Assembly: GCF_000473225.1 (NCBI RefSeq)
Contig: NZ_KI421509.1
Location: 881,521 to 945,520, forward strand
Direction of reading: 5' to 3'
DNA length: 64,000 nt
Source of the DNA: Sedimentitalea nanhaiensis DSM 24252
GTDB lineage: Bacteria > Pseudomonadota > Alphaproteobacteria > Rhodobacterales > Rhodobacteraceae
Each line of letters starts with the position of its first letter. The first letter of the stretch is position 1. The notes under the pieces are model-generated. The model saw only the letters and a program-made list of their open reading frames with translations, did not search any database and was not told where the DNA came from. The translations under genes were made by a program, and so were the position numbers. This document shows positions 1 through 9,358 of this stretch, piece by piece.

Positions 1-2
1 GC

Positions 3-686
3 TTTGGCATTCAACTGGACAGCGGCATGAACCGGTTGGGAATGGAAGCCGCCGAATGGGCCGCGTTGCGCGATATTGCGCTGTCGCAAGACCCGACGCT
101 GATCATGTCGCATCTGGCCTGTGCGGACGAACCCGACCATGACATGAATGCCCGGCAGCTGCGCAACTTTGTCGAGATGACCGACGGTATCGATGTGCCC
201 CGTTCGCTTTCGGCCACCGGTGGCATCCTCTTGGGCCGCGACTTTCATTTCGACCTGACCCGCCCCGGTGTCGGCCTTTATGGCGGGATGCCCTTTGCCG
301 AGGCCCGGCCGGTCGTCACGCTGGATCTGCCGGTCATCCAGATACGCGACATCGAGGCTGGCGAAGCGGTCGGTTATGGCAACACCTGGATCGCACAGCG
401 CCCGTCTCGTATCGCCACCATCGCCGCCGGATATGCCGACGGTCTGCTAAGAGCCATGGGACCCAAAGCGCAGCTGTTCGCCGGGTCCAGCCGCTGCCCG
501 GTGGTGGGACGGGTCTCGATGGATCTGATCACAGCTGACGTCACGGATCTGCCGCAGGACCCCGACACCCTGTCGATCATGGGCCCCGCCCAGACGGTTG
601 ATGACATCGCCGAGGCCGCCGGAACCATCGGATATGAAATTCTGACGTCGCTGGGCGGACGGTATCAGCGGGAGTATCATTCTTGA
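3..686 (+). CDS. alr: Alanine racemase, 5'-truncated by the window edge
   Basis: PLP-dependent interconversion of L- and D-alanine in the cytoplasm, supplying D-Ala for peptidoglycan. The reading frame is open from base 3 with no start, so the N-terminal part with the PLP lysine lies outside the window. Visible family motifs are the DSGMNRLG stretch at the very start, GVGLYGG, the AAGYADG segment that carries the catalytic tyrosine of the second domain, and GRVSMDL near the C-terminus. The stop codon overlaps the TTG start of the next gene (TTGA), so the two are probably translationally coupled. Confidence 0.93.
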   Translation, partial: FGIQLDSGMNRLGMEAAEWAALRDIALSQDPTLIMSHLACADEPDHDMNARQLRNFVEMTDGIDVPRSLSATGGILLGRDFHFDLTRPGVGLYGGMPFAEARPVVTLDLPVIQIRDIEAGEAVGYGNTWIAQRPSRIATIAAGYADGLLRAMGPKAQLFAGSSRCPVVGRVSMDLITADVTDLPQDPDTLSIMGPAQTVDDIAEAAGTIGYEILTSLGGRYQREYHS

Positions 687-1465
687 ACCCTCTCACTATT
701 TTGGAACGGCTGGGCCGCGCGGTTCTGACCGCCCTGGCGCTGATCGGGCGCGTGGCCATGTTCACTGCCCGCGCGTTCAGTCACATCCTGCGCCCTCCGT
801 TCTATCCCCGCGAGTTCGCACAGGCCCTGCTGAGCATCGGCTGGCTGTCCCTGCCAGTGGTTGGCCTGACAGCGATCTTTACCGGCGGCGCACTGGCCCT
901 GCAGATCTATTCCGGCGGTGCGCGGTTCAATGCCGAAGCGGTGGTGCCCCAGATCGTCGCCATCGGCATGGTGCGCGAATTGGGGCCGGTTCTGGTCGGG
1001 CTGATGATCGCGGCGCGGGTCACCTCCAGCATCGCAGCCGAGATCGCCACGATGAAGGTCACCGAACAGATCGACGCGCTGGTCACCCTGTCCACCCACC
1101 CGATGAAATACCTGGTTGCACCGCGGGTGCTGGCGGCATTGATCACCGTGCCTTTGCTGGTGGCGGTCGGCGACATCATCGGCATCGGCGGCGGGTATGC
1201 CGTGGCGGTCAAGAATCTCGGGTTCAATGCCGCCGCCTATCTGCAGAACACCGTCGATTTTCTGGAAATGCGCGATGTCGTATCCAGCCTGGTCAAGGGT
1301 GCGGTCTTTGGCGTCATCGCGGCCACGATGGGCTGTTTTTACGGCATGCAGTCCGGTCGGGGTGCCCAGGGCGTGGGCGGCGCCACCAAGGACAGCGTCG
1401 AAGCCGCCGCAATCCTGATCCTGGCCGCCAATTTTGTGCTTACAGGGGTGTTTTTCTCGATATGA
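683..1465 (+). CDS. mlaE: MlaE-family lipid ABC transporter permease
   Basis: Inner-membrane permease of the MlaFEDB-type phospholipid transporter that maintains outer-membrane lipid asymmetry. 260 residues, with several hydrophobic segments and the family core around [21 protein letters not shown] and the EQIDAL turn, at normal family length. It starts with TTG overlapping the alr stop and ends in an ATGA overlap with the ATPase gene. An MCE-domain MlaD subunit normally accompanies this pair but is not encoded here, so it must be elsewhere in the genome. Confidence 0.92.
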   Translation: MNPLTILERLGRAVLTALALIGRVAMFTARAFSHILRPPFYPREFAQALLSIGWLSLPVVGLTAIFTGGALALQIYSGGARFNAEAVVPQIVAIGMVRELGPVLVGLMIAARVTSSIAAEIATMKVTEQIDALVTLSTHPMKYLVAPRVLAALITVPLLVAVGDIIGIGGGYAVAVKNLGFNAAAYLQNTVDFLEMRDVVSSLVKGAVFGVIAATMGCFYGMQSGRGAQGVGGATKDSVEAAAILILAANFVLTGVFFSI

Positions 1466-2208
1466 TCCGGATGGAAAACGTTGAAAAGGCCTTTGGCAGC
1501 AACCGTGTCCTGCAGGGTATGTCATTGGAGATCCCCAAAGGCACGTCGATGGTGATCATCGGCGGTTCAGGCACCGGAAAATCGGTGGCGCTGAAATGCA
1601 TCCTGGGGCTGATCCAACCGGATTCCGGCAAGATCCTGGTGGATGGCAAGGATGCGGCCTCGGGCGACCGGGACGCCTTTCTGGCCCGGTTCGGCATGCT
1701 GTTTCAGGGCGGCGCGCTGTTTGACAGCCTGCCAGTCTGGCAGAATGTCGCCTTTCGCCTGCTGCGCGGATCGCTCAAGCGCCCGATCAGCGAGGCGCGT
1801 GAAATCGCCATCGACAAACTGCGCCGCGTCGGGCTGAAACCCGCTGTGGCCGATCTGTTCCCTGCTGAACTGTCGGGGGGCATGCAGAAACGTGTTGGCC
1901 TTGCCCGCGCCATCGCGGCAGAACCCGAGATCATCTTTTTTGACGAGCCAACGACCGGGCTGGATCCGATCATGTCAGGTGTCATCAACGACCTGATCCG
2001 CGAAATCGTGGTGGAAATGGGTGCCACGGCAATGACCATCACCCACGACATGACATCGGTACGCGCAATTGCCGACAACGTGGCGATGTTGCACGACGGG
2101 GTGATCAAATGGACCGGCCCGGTAGCCCGGATGGACACCTCGGGCGATCCCTACCTCGACCAGTTCATCCATGGCCGCGCCGAAGGTCCGATCGAGGCCG
2201 TACGGTGA
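1462..2208 (+). CDS. mlaF: MlaF-family ABC transporter ATP-binding protein
   Basis: Cytoplasmic ATPase that energises the MlaE permease. 248 residues: Walker A GGSGTGKS near residue 31, signature LSGGMQKR, Walker B IIFFDEPTTG and the switch histidine in TITHD. The start ATG overlaps the permease stop by four bases. The GGMQKR variant of the signature is usual for MlaF-type proteins and separates them from amino-acid importers. Confidence 0.93.
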   Translation: MIRMENVEKAFGSNRVLQGMSLEIPKGTSMVIIGGSGTGKSVALKCILGLIQPDSGKILVDGKDAASGDRDAFLARFGMLFQGGALFDSLPVWQNVAFRLLRGSLKRPISEAREIAIDKLRRVGLKPAVADLFPAELSGGMQKRVGLARAIAAEPEIIFFDEPTTGLDPIMSGVINDLIREIVVEMGATAMTITHDMTSVRAIADNVAMLHDGVIKWTGPVARMDTSGDPYLDQFIHGRAEGPIEAVR

Positions 2209-2233
2209 GCGCGGTCGCATGCAAGGAAATTCG

Positions 2234-2265
2234 AAATTTCTTGTCAAATTCCGCGCAAGAAATTT
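2234..2265. promoter_or_regulatory. AT-rich inverted repeat upstream of pqiA
   Basis: Arms AAATTTCTTG (2234-2243) and CAAGAAATTT (2256-2265) are perfect inverted copies around a 12-base spacer. A further related half-site, CAAGGAAATT, lies at 2222-2231. The stretch is strikingly A/T-rich in a GC-rich neighbourhood and sits 31-62 bases before the pqiA start. It could be a regulator binding site or a stem-loop; the factor is not identifiable from sequence. Confidence 0.5.
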
Positions 2266-2295
2266 GCGTCATACAAACCTTGTGCGGATAATGCC

Positions 2296-2724
2296 ATGGT
2301 GCTGCGCCTCACCAATCTGGCTCTGCTGATCCTCTACCCCATCGCCTGGTTTGCACCGCTGTTGCGCGCCGGCATGCTGCCCCTGTTCGGTCTGTCGGAA
2401 ATCTCGGTGATGTCCGGCCTGCAAAGCCTTTGGGACACCGATGTGGCGCTGGCCCTGCTGGTCACCTTTCTGGCCGTCTTTGCCCCATATCTCAAGACTA
2501 TCGGTCTGGCTCTGATTCATTTTGGCCAGCTGCGCCGCCGCGTTCTGCCGGCTCTGGATATTCTGGGCAAGCTGGCGATGGCCGACGTATTCCTGATCGC
2601 ACTCTACATAGTGGTGGTCAAAGGCATCGGTCTGGCAACGATACAGACAGCCTGGGGGCTGTATCTGTTTACGGCCTGCGTGATGGCCTCGATGGCAATC
2701 AGCCATTTGACGGCCAAGCGCTGA
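2296..2724 (+). CDS. pqiA: Paraquat-inducible protein A family membrane protein
   Basis: A 142-residue integral membrane protein with about four hydrophobic helices and the PqiA-family core: a short periplasmic loop after the first helix, then SVMSGLQSLWDTD and a helix ending in LKTIGL. It is about a third the length of enterobacterial PqiA, which has two such domains, so this is a single-domain form. In other bacteria PqiA works with MCE proteins in lipid movement across the envelope. Its position after mlaEF suggests a related role, which is inference. Confidence 0.82.
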   Translation: MVLRLTNLALLILYPIAWFAPLLRAGMLPLFGLSEISVMSGLQSLWDTDVALALLVTFLAVFAPYLKTIGLALIHFGQLRRRVLPALDILGKLAMADVFLIALYIVVVKGIGLATIQTAWGLYLFTACVMASMAISHLTAKR

Positions 2725-2740
2725 GACGGCACAAGACAAC

Positions 2741-4105
2741 ATGGCAAAAACCAAAACCTATACCTGTTCGGCCTGCGGGGCGTCGTTTTCGAAATGGTCC
2801 GGACGCTGCGAAGGCTGCGGCGACTGGAACACCATTATAGAAGAGGCCCCCCTCTCCGCAGGCCCGGCGTCGAAATCGCTGGGCGCAAAACGCGGTCATG
2901 CCATCACGCTCACTGACTTGTCGACCGAGGAACCGCCACCACCGCGCACCCGGTCCGGGATGGATGAACTGGACCGCGTCCTGGGCGGCGGGCTGGTGGC
3001 GGCCTCGGCCATTCTGGTCGGTGGCGATCCGGGTATTGGTAAATCCACCCTGTTGTTGCAGGCGGCGGCCAAATTCGCCAATGCGGGGCTGAAGACGCTC
3101 TACATCAGCGGCGAAGAAGCCAGCGCCCAAGTGCGGATGCGCGCGCAACGTCTCGATCTGGCCAGCGCCCCGGTGAAACTGGCCGCTGAAACCAACCTGC
3201 GCGATATCCTGACAACCCTGGAAGCCGAACGCCCGCAATTGGCGATCATCGATTCGATTCAGACGATGTGGGCCGACAATGTCGACAGCGCGCCCGGGTC
3301 GGTCAGCCAGGTGCGAGCGGCGGCGCACGAGCTGACCACCTTTGCCAAGCGTCGCGGCACCAGCGTGATCCTGGTGGGGCATGTCACCAAGGACGGGCAG
3401 ATCGCCGGGCCAAGGGTGGTCGAACATATGGTCGACACCGTGCTTTATTTCGAGGGCGAGCGCGGGCACCAGTTCCGTATCCTGCGCGCGGTCAAGAACC
3501 GATTCGGCCCTGCGGATGAGATCGGCGTTTTCGAGATGACCGGGCGGGGGCTGGCCGAGGTTCTCAACCCGTCGGCGCTGTTTCTGTCAGAGCGCGGCCA
3601 ACCCAGCGCCGGGTCGGTTGTATTCGCTGGCATCGAAGGCACGCGCCCGGTGCTTGTGGAATTGCAGGCCCTGGTCGCACCCAGCCCCCATTCCCAACCC
3701 CGCCGCACAGTCGTTGGCTGGGACGGGGGGCGGCTGGCGATGATTCTGGCGGTCCTGGAAGCCCGTTGTGGGATTCCCTTTGCCGGGTTGGATGTTTACC
3801 TGAACGTCGCAGGCGGGATGAAAATCTCTGAACCCGCCGCCGATCTGGCGGTCGCGGCGGCGTTGCTCAGTGCGCGCGAGGACGTGGCTTTGCCCGCCGA
3901 TACCGTGGTTTTTGGAGAAATCAGCCTGTCCGGGGCGTTGCGCCCTGCCCCACAGACAGAAAACAGGTTGAAGGAAGCGCAAAAACTTGGTTTCACCGCC
4001 GCCATTGCTCCGGCTGGTGGCAAAACCGGCACAGCTGATAGTCTTGCGTTAACGCGGGCTACAGATTTGACCGGTTTTGTAGGAGAAGTATTCGGAGCCG
4101 GGTAA
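2741..4105 (+). CDS. radA: DNA repair protein RadA
   Basis: RecA-related ATPase that processes recombination intermediates by branch migration. 454 residues in the standard layout: a four-cysteine zinc finger (C9, C12, C23, C26), Walker A GGDPGIGKST, the RadA-specific KNRFG motif, and a C-terminal Lon-protease-like domain that keeps the fold but not peptidase activity. It follows pqiA by 16 bases and shares its orientation. Confidence 0.96.
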   Translation: MAKTKTYTCSACGASFSKWSGRCEGCGDWNTIIEEAPLSAGPASKSLGAKRGHAITLTDLSTEEPPPPRTRSGMDELDRVLGGGLVAASAILVGGDPGIGKSTLLLQAAAKFANAGLKTLYISGEEASAQVRMRAQRLDLASAPVKLAAETNLRDILTTLEAERPQLAIIDSIQTMWADNVDSAPGSVSQVRAAAHELTTFAKRRGTSVILVGHVTKDGQIAGPRVVEHMVDTVLYFEGERGHQFRILRAVKNRFGPADEIGVFEMTGRGLAEVLNPSALFLSERGQPSAGSVVFAGIEGTRPVLVELQALVAPSPHSQPRRTVVGWDGGRLAMILAVLEARCGIPFAGLDVYLNVAGGMKISEPAADLAVAAALLSAREDVALPADTVVFGEISLSGALRPAPQTENRLKEAQKLGFTAAIAPAGGKTGTADSLALTRATDLTGFVGEVFGAG

Positions 4106-4150
4106 CGACGCGCCTAAAGGTCACAGGCATAAACAGGACGGATCAGGACT

Positions 4151-4705
4151 ATGGAAGGTTTCACCATCATCGACGGGGTCGTCGCCCTGATCATCGTTGT
4201 CTCTGCGCTGCTGGCTTATTCGCGCGGTTTCGTGCGCGAAGCCATGGCCATCGCCGGCTGGATCGCCGCCGCAATTTTGGGATTTCTGTTTGCGCCCGCC
4301 GTCGAACCCCTGATCAAGGAAATTCCGGTTCTCGGCGATTTTGTCGCCGACAGCTGCGAACTCAGCATCATCGCCGCCTTTGCTGCCGTCTTTGCCGTTG
4401 CGCTGATCATCGTGTCTTTCTTTACCCCGCTGTTTTCCTCGCTGGTCCAACGCTCGGCCCTGGGTGGGATCGACCAGGGGCTGGGGTTTTTCTTTGGCGT
4501 GGCGCGCGGCATTCTGCTGATCGCCATCGGCTTCTTTGTCTATGAAACCGTAATCACCGAGCAGACCTTTACCATGGTCGATCAAAGCCGCTCGGCTCAG
4601 GTCTTCTCTCGGCTGACCGATACCATCGAGGAGCGTAACCCCGAACAGGCGCTCGGTTGGATCACGCTGCAATACGAAAATCTGGTCAGCAGCTGCGGCG
4701 AGTAA
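4151..4705 (+). CDS. cvpA: CvpA family protein
   Basis: 184-residue inner-membrane protein of the CvpA (colicin V production) family, with four predicted helices beginning at residue 6 and the typical YSRGFVREAM turn between the first two. In many Proteobacteria cvpA precedes purF, as it nearly does here with one gene between. The family is linked to envelope stress tolerance; the molecular role is unknown. Confidence 0.87.
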   Translation: MEGFTIIDGVVALIIVVSALLAYSRGFVREAMAIAGWIAAAILGFLFAPAVEPLIKEIPVLGDFVADSCELSIIAAFAAVFAVALIIVSFFTPLFSSLVQRSALGGIDQGLGFFFGVARGILLIAIGFFVYETVITEQTFTMVDQSRSAQVFSRLTDTIEERNPEQALGWITLQYENLVSSCGE

Positions 4706-5006
4706 CTCCTCTCCGGCCAGATCGGCCGGTCCGAAAAATTCCAAGGAATCGCCCAGATTGCGGGTTCCGTGGCCACAGAATTGCCGTGCTCAGCCCGCAA
4801 TCTGGCGCATCCGGGACACCGTTTTGGTAAACAGACTATGATTGGGAGGTCACATCTGGTTTGCAATCCACGTCTTTGGTCGGGGATTGGCCCGGATCTG
4901 GAAAAAGTAAACGATTATGGCCGCAATAGTGACCAAAAAACGGCGAATTTTCGATGCCAGCTTAGAGCCAGAACAAACGGACACACGCTGACAAAGGACC
5001 ACGCAA
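4706..5006. other. Intergenic stretch between cvpA and the Hint-domain gene
   Basis: No credible coding region. A short GC-rich hairpin (CCGGCC at 4713-4718 against GGCCGG at 4724-4729, followed by a run of A) just after cvpA may be a weak terminator. The rest probably holds the promoter of the next gene. Confidence 0.4.
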
Positions 5007-5636
5007 ATGTTTTTGAACCACGGACAAGCTTTCGCCCAATTCGCCCCCGCCGATGCCGCTGCCAAGCCGCCGGTTCTTTCTCTGCCCAAACGTCAGGAAG
5101 TGAATGCCTTCAAGGCAGGAACGATGCTGGAAACCCCATCCGGTTGGCAGACCGTCGAGACACTGAATGCAGGGGATCGAGTATATACTCTGGACGGCGG
5201 GTTCGCTGAATTGATCCGCATCCGGCAACACCGTGTGGCCGCCGGTTCGGCCCGGGCCATTCATGTGCCCGCCGGAAGCCTGAACAACTGTTCCGATCTG
5301 GTTCTGACCGCCGGGCAGCATGTCGCCCTGGTCGAACCGGAATGCGAGACCCTGTTTCAGGCCCCCTGTGTTCTGGCCCCCGCCTCTGCACTGTGCGGCT
5401 TTCGCGGAATCACTTCGGTTGTCGGCTTTTCCGACATTGAGGCGACGGAACTGACCTTTGCCAACGAAGAAATCGTCTATGCCCAGACTGGCGCGTTGAT
5501 CCATGTTCCGTCGGGCGTTACCGATCCGTTCTTCCGCACCCTGCGGTATGGCGAAACCCGCGCCCTGCTGTCGATGCTGAACCGGGGTCATTGCGGCCTG
5601 GACCCGCTGGGTTTTGCCCCTGCGCTTGCCGCCTGA
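5007..5636 (+). CDS. Hint-domain protein with degenerate N-terminus
   Basis: 209 residues resembling the hedgehog/intein (Hint) proteins common in Rhodobacteraceae: AGTMLETPSGWQTVETLNAGD, then a segment like the conserved H-containing block (TAGQHVALV) and the EIVYAQTGALIHV tail. Active Hint domains start with Cys or Ser where this has Ala34 (NAFKAGT), so autoprocessing is unlikely. An AAAGGA ribosome site lies eight bases before the ATG. It lies between cvpA and purF and ends before a terminator. Function unknown. Confidence 0.72.
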   Translation: MFLNHGQAFAQFAPADAAAKPPVLSLPKRQEVNAFKAGTMLETPSGWQTVETLNAGDRVYTLDGGFAELIRIRQHRVAAGSARAIHVPAGSLNNCSDLVLTAGQHVALVEPECETLFQAPCVLAPASALCGFRGITSVVGFSDIEATELTFANEEIVYAQTGALIHVPSGVTDPFFRTLRYGETRALLSMLNRGHCGLDPLGFAPALAA

Positions 5637-5667
5637 TCCACACCACCACCCGACACCCACCACAAAT

Positions 5668-5693
5668 GGCCGCTCCTCTACGGGGCGGCCTTT
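5668..5693 (+). terminator. Rho-independent-type terminator after the Hint gene
   Basis: GGCCGCTCC and GGGGCGGCC form a nine-pair stem (5668-5676 with 5682-5690, one G-T pair) around a five-base loop, followed by TTT. It separates the Hint gene from purF. Confidence 0.7.
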
Positions 5694-5842
5694 GACATTT
5701 CAGCGCTGAGCAGAGCCGGGTTGGCCATGGCGCTCTCCCGCGAAGGGCGAAATGCAAAGGTTTGATGACTGGACGGGTGACACTGGTGGACAGAGGCTCT
5801 ATGTGAGGGGCATCCTGCCACTGGATTCGGAGCTGCCCCGCT

Positions 5843-7342
5843 TTGTCCACCCTGCATATGCCGCCCGCCCATCCTTTTGATACCTCAGGTCTGCTTGATC
5901 TTGGTGAGGATGATACCTTGCACGAAGAATGCGGCATCTTTGGTGTTGTCGGCGTTCAGGACGCCTCGACCTTTGTCGCGCTCGGTCTGCATGCCTTGCA
6001 GCACCGCGGGCAAGAGGCCGGCGGCATCGTGGCCCATGACCCGGAACAGGGGTTCAATAACGCCCGCCGCTTTGGCTATGTGCGCGACAATTTCACCAGT
6101 CAGAAAATCATGGAAACCCTGCCCGGGCCATTGTCCATCGGACACGTGCGTTATTCCACATCGGGCAGCAAGGGGCAGACCGCGATTCGCGATGTGCAGC
6201 CGTTCTTTGGTGAATTTTCGATGGGCGGAGCGGCGATTGCCCATAATGGCAATATCACCAACGCCAATACCCTGCGGCGCGAACTGATCGAGCGGGGGTC
6301 AATCTTTCAATCCTCTTCCGACAGCGAATGCATCATCCATCTGATGGCACGGTCGATGGGACGGTCCATTCCCGACCGGATGGAAGAAGCTTTGCGCAAA
6401 GTCGAAGGCGCGTTTTCCGTTGTGGCGATGACTCGTACCAAACTGATCGGCGTGCGCGACCCGCTGGGCGTGCGCCCGCTGGTGCTGGGCAAGATTGGCG
6501 ATGGGTGGGCGCTCAGTTCAGAGACCTGCGCGCTGGATATAATCGGTGCCGAATTCGTACGCGAGATCGAGCCCGGCGAGATGGTCGTCATCAACACCGA
6601 TGGGGTGCAAAGTCATTTCCCCTTCCGCCGTCAGAAACCACGCTTCTGCATTTTCGAGCACGTCTATTTCAGCCGCCCCGACAGCATTCTGGGAGGGCGC
6701 AGCGTTTATGAAACCCGCGAGGCGATCGGTCGTGAACTGGCTAAGGAAAGCCCGGTAGAGGCCGATCTGGTCTGCCCGGTGCCCGACAGTGGAACCCCGG
6801 CAGCAATCGGGTTCTCGCTGGAAAGTGGCATTCCCTATGCCATGGGGATTATCCGCAACCAGTATATGGGCCGGACCTTCATCGAACCGACCGAGCAGAT
6901 TCGCAACATGGGCGTGCGTCTGAAACTGAACGTCAATCGGGCGCTGATCAAAGGCAAGCGTGTCATCCTGGTGGACGATTCCGTTGTCCGCGGCACCACC
7001 AGCCGCAAAATCAAGGAAATGATTCTGGATGCCGGCGCGAAAGAGGTGCATTTCCGAATCGCATCCCCCCCCACCGCCTGGCCCTGTTTTTACGGGGTCG
7101 ACACGCCGCAGCGCGAAAAGCTGTTGGCCGCGACCATGTCCGAAGACGAGATGCGCGAACACCTGGCTGTGGACAGTCTAAAGTTCATCTCGCTGGATGG
7201 TCTCTACCGCGCCGTCGGCGAGGCTCAGGGACGCAATCCCACCTGCCCGCAATATTGCGACGCCTGTTTCTCGGGTGAATACCCCGTCAAGCCCGCCGAT
7301 ATGGTTGAACAGGGCTTTCAGATGAAGCCCGCCGCAGAATAG
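5843..7342 (+). CDS. purF: Amidophosphoribosyltransferase
   Basis: First committed step of purine synthesis: PRPP plus glutamine gives phosphoribosylamine. The N-terminal glutamine-amidotransferase domain starts at the nucleophile Cys30 (EECGIFGVVG) after a short propeptide. The C-terminal phosphoribosyltransferase domain shows the PRPP loop VILVDDSVVRGTTS and a cysteine-rich tail (CPQYCDACFSGEYP). The TTG at 5843 has a GGAG ten bases upstream; the ATG at 5858 is an alternative start with a poorer site. 499 residues, normal for the family. Confidence 0.95.
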   Translation: MSTLHMPPAHPFDTSGLLDLGEDDTLHEECGIFGVVGVQDASTFVALGLHALQHRGQEAGGIVAHDPEQGFNNARRFGYVRDNFTSQKIMETLPGPLSIGHVRYSTSGSKGQTAIRDVQPFFGEFSMGGAAIAHNGNITNANTLRRELIERGSIFQSSSDSECIIHLMARSMGRSIPDRMEEALRKVEGAFSVVAMTRTKLIGVRDPLGVRPLVLGKIGDGWALSSETCALDIIGAEFVREIEPGEMVVINTDGVQSHFPFRRQKPRFCIFEHVYFSRPDSILGGRSVYETREAIGRELAKESPVEADLVCPVPDSGTPAAIGFSLESGIPYAMGIIRNQYMGRTFIEPTEQIRNMGVRLKLNVNRALIKGKRVILVDDSVVRGTTSRKIKEMILDAGAKEVHFRIASPPTAWPCFYGVDTPQREKLLAATMSEDEMREHLAVDSLKFISLDGLYRAVGEAQGRNPTCPQYCDACFSGEYPVKPADMVEQGFQMKPAAE

Positions 7343-7505
7343 GCCGATCAGCGCCGTCTGCCGTGACCGCATTGGGCAGGGTATTGCCGACAGGCCCATT
7401 TCGGCACACGGACTGCTCTTTTCCCGCCGATTGACGCATGCTAGGCGCTGATGCCAAAGATGCGGCAATGCAGCATTGCGGTACAATCGCCAAGTGAGGC
7501 AGATC

Positions 7506-7778
7506 ATGACAAATGCAACAGAGGCGGGTCCTACCCCGTCCAACGTGGCCAAGCTGGCCACGCAGAACCGCGTTCTGAACAGCCGTTCCACCGACCTGAT
7601 CGGGTTATTCGGCCCCCAAAGCAACCTGACCGCCCTTGTTCGTGAATCCAACGGACGGATTCGCAAGGTTGAAACCGGTGATAAACTGAGCATTGGCCGC
7701 ATCGTCGGTATCGACGAGGACGGCGTAGTGGTCGAGCGCAATGGAAGCACCCGGCGGTTGGCGCTGCCTTCGGGCTGA
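7506..7778 (+). CDS. Small PilP/GspC-like (HR domain) protein
   Basis: 90 residues from the ATG at 7506, preceded by GAGGC. The C-terminal half (SNGRIRKVETGDKLSIGRIVGIDEDGV...) looks like the beta-rich homology region of type II secretion GspC and pilus protein PilP. There is no signal peptide or membrane helix, and no secretion genes adjoin. Probably a stand-alone domain conserved in this family; function unknown. Confidence 0.65.
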   Translation: MTNATEAGPTPSNVAKLATQNRVLNSRSTDLIGLFGPQSNLTALVRESNGRIRKVETGDKLSIGRIVGIDEDGVVVERNGSTRRLALPSG

Positions 7779-7820
7779 TCGGCTCTTGACCATTGCCGCG
7801 CTGCGGGTCAAACCGCGCCC

Positions 7821-8456
7821 ATGACAAAACTTGCCCTGATCACCGGCGCGTCGCGCGGCTTGGGTGCGGCGCTCGCCGAGGCGCTGGCCCCCACCCATCA
7901 CGTCATCGCCGTTGCCCGCACCACCGGTGCCCTGGAAGAACTGGACGACCGCATTCAGGCCGCTGGCGGAAGCGCGACACTGGCCCCAATGGACATTACC
8001 GACCCGAATGCCATGGCCACCCTGTGTCGCGGAATCCATGACCGCTGGGGCCAGCTGGATCTGTGGCTGCATACGGCAATTCATGCCGCCCCCCTCTGCC
8101 CGGCCAACTTTATCGATGCCAAGGATTGGGAGAAATCGGTAGCGATCAATACGACGGCGGTCTCGGTCCTGATCCCTTATGTGGCGCCCCTTTTGGGGCA
8201 AACGGGCCAAGCGGTGTTCTTTGACGATCCACGCGCAGGCGAAAAATTCTTCGGAACCTATGGGGCCACCAAAGCGGCACAAATCGCCATGGCCCGCAGT
8301 TGGGCGACGGAAGCGGCCCGCACCGGTCCCAGGGTTTCCATCCTGACCCCGTCTGCGATGCCCACCGCCACCCGCGCGCGGTTCTTTCCGGGCGAAGATC
8401 GGGCCGCACTTGCCCTCCCTCGGGATGAAGCGGTACGCTTATTGGCACAATTGTGA
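7821..8456 (+). CDS. SDR family oxidoreductase
   Basis: Short-chain dehydrogenase/reductase, 211 residues. The NAD(P) loop TGASRGLGAAL is at residues 8-18, and the Tyr-x-x-x-Lys pair of the active site is in YGATKAAQIA. The protein is shorter than the usual 240-260 residues, mainly at the C-terminal substrate loop. Substrate not predictable. Confidence 0.83.
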   Translation: MTKLALITGASRGLGAALAEALAPTHHVIAVARTTGALEELDDRIQAAGGSATLAPMDITDPNAMATLCRGIHDRWGQLDLWLHTAIHAAPLCPANFIDAKDWEKSVAINTTAVSVLIPYVAPLLGQTGQAVFFDDPRAGEKFFGTYGATKAAQIAMARSWATEAARTGPRVSILTPSAMPTATRARFFPGEDRAALALPRDEAVRLLAQL

Positions 8457-8575
8457 CCGCAGGCGGTCGGAACCGGCGTTCTTGCAACGGATACACGCAT
8501 TTTTGACCGGAAACAGCGCGCTCGCTTGCCGGTCCCGCATGTCGTGTCTATCAAGAGGCAAAAGGGCAGCACTTC

Positions 8576-9358
8576 ATGCGCATTCTGATCACCAATGACG
8601 ACGGCATCAACGCACCCGGATTGGACATTCTGGAGACCATCGCCGCCGAACTCACCGGACCGGGCGGAGAGGTCTGGACCGTGGCCCCGGCGTTCGAGCA
8701 ATCCGGCGTGGCGCATTGCATCAGCTATACGCACCCGATGATGATCGCCAAGATGGGCGAACGCCGGTATGCCGCCGAAGGCAGCCCGGCAGATTGCGTG
8801 TTGGCCGGACTGCATGACGTGATGAAAGACACCCCCCCCGATCTGGTCCTGTCCGGCGTCAACCGGGGCAACAACTCGGCCGAGAATGCGCTGTACTCGG
8901 GCACCCTTGGCGGCGCGATAGAGGCCGCGTTGCAGGGGCTGCCCGCCATCGCCCTGTCGCAATATTACGGCCCGCGCAATTTCGGCATCGACAATCCATT
9001 TGACGCCGCCGCCGGTCATGGTGCCGACGTGATCCGCCGGATTCTGGCCGCCATGCCACAAGCGTCCGAAGACTACCGCCTGTTCTTCAACGTCAATTTC
9101 CCCCCGGTCCCGGCGGACGAGGTCAAGGGCATCCAGGTCACGGCCCAGGGATTTCGCCGTGGCACGCAGTTTGAAGTCGAACCGCACAGCTCGCCCTCGG
9201 GACGGCGCTTTTTATGGATCAAGGGGGGCAATCAACAGATCAGGACCAAGCCCGGAACCGACGCTTTCGCCAACCTTGATGGATATGTTTCGGTCACGCC
9301 GATGCGCGCGGATCTGACCGCCCATGACGCATTGACGGCGATGAAGGCAATCGAATGA
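8576..9358 (+). CDS. surE: 5'/3'-nucleotidase SurE
   Basis: Metal-dependent nucleoside-5'(3')-monophosphate phosphatase linked to survival in stationary phase. 260 residues; the metal-binding DD pair is in [11 protein letters not shown] at the N-terminus, followed by EQSGVAH and the SGVNRGNN loop. Its stop overlaps the start of pcm (ATGA), the common surE-pcm pairing. Confidence 0.95.
   Translation: MRILITNDDGINAPGLDILETIAAELTGPGGEVWTVAPAFEQSGVAHCISYTHPMMIAKMGERRYAAEGSPADCVLAGLHDVMKDTPPDLVLSGVNRGNNSAENALYSGTLGGAIEAALQGLPAIALSQYYGPRNFGIDNPFDAAAGHGADVIRRILAAMPQASEDYRLFFNVNFPPVPADEVKGIQVTAQGFRRGTQFEVEPHSSPSGRRFLWIKGGNQQIRTKPGTDAFANLDGYVSVTPMRADLTAHDALTAMKAIE

Noticed and set aside
677..1525. 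282-residue open frame opposite mlaE
   Set aside because: His/Gln/Asp-rich antisense shadow of a conserved permease.
5007..5636. Hint-like protein as an active intein or hedgehog-type autoprocessing domain
   Set aside because: The required N-terminal Cys/Ser is Ala and there is no host protein interrupted.
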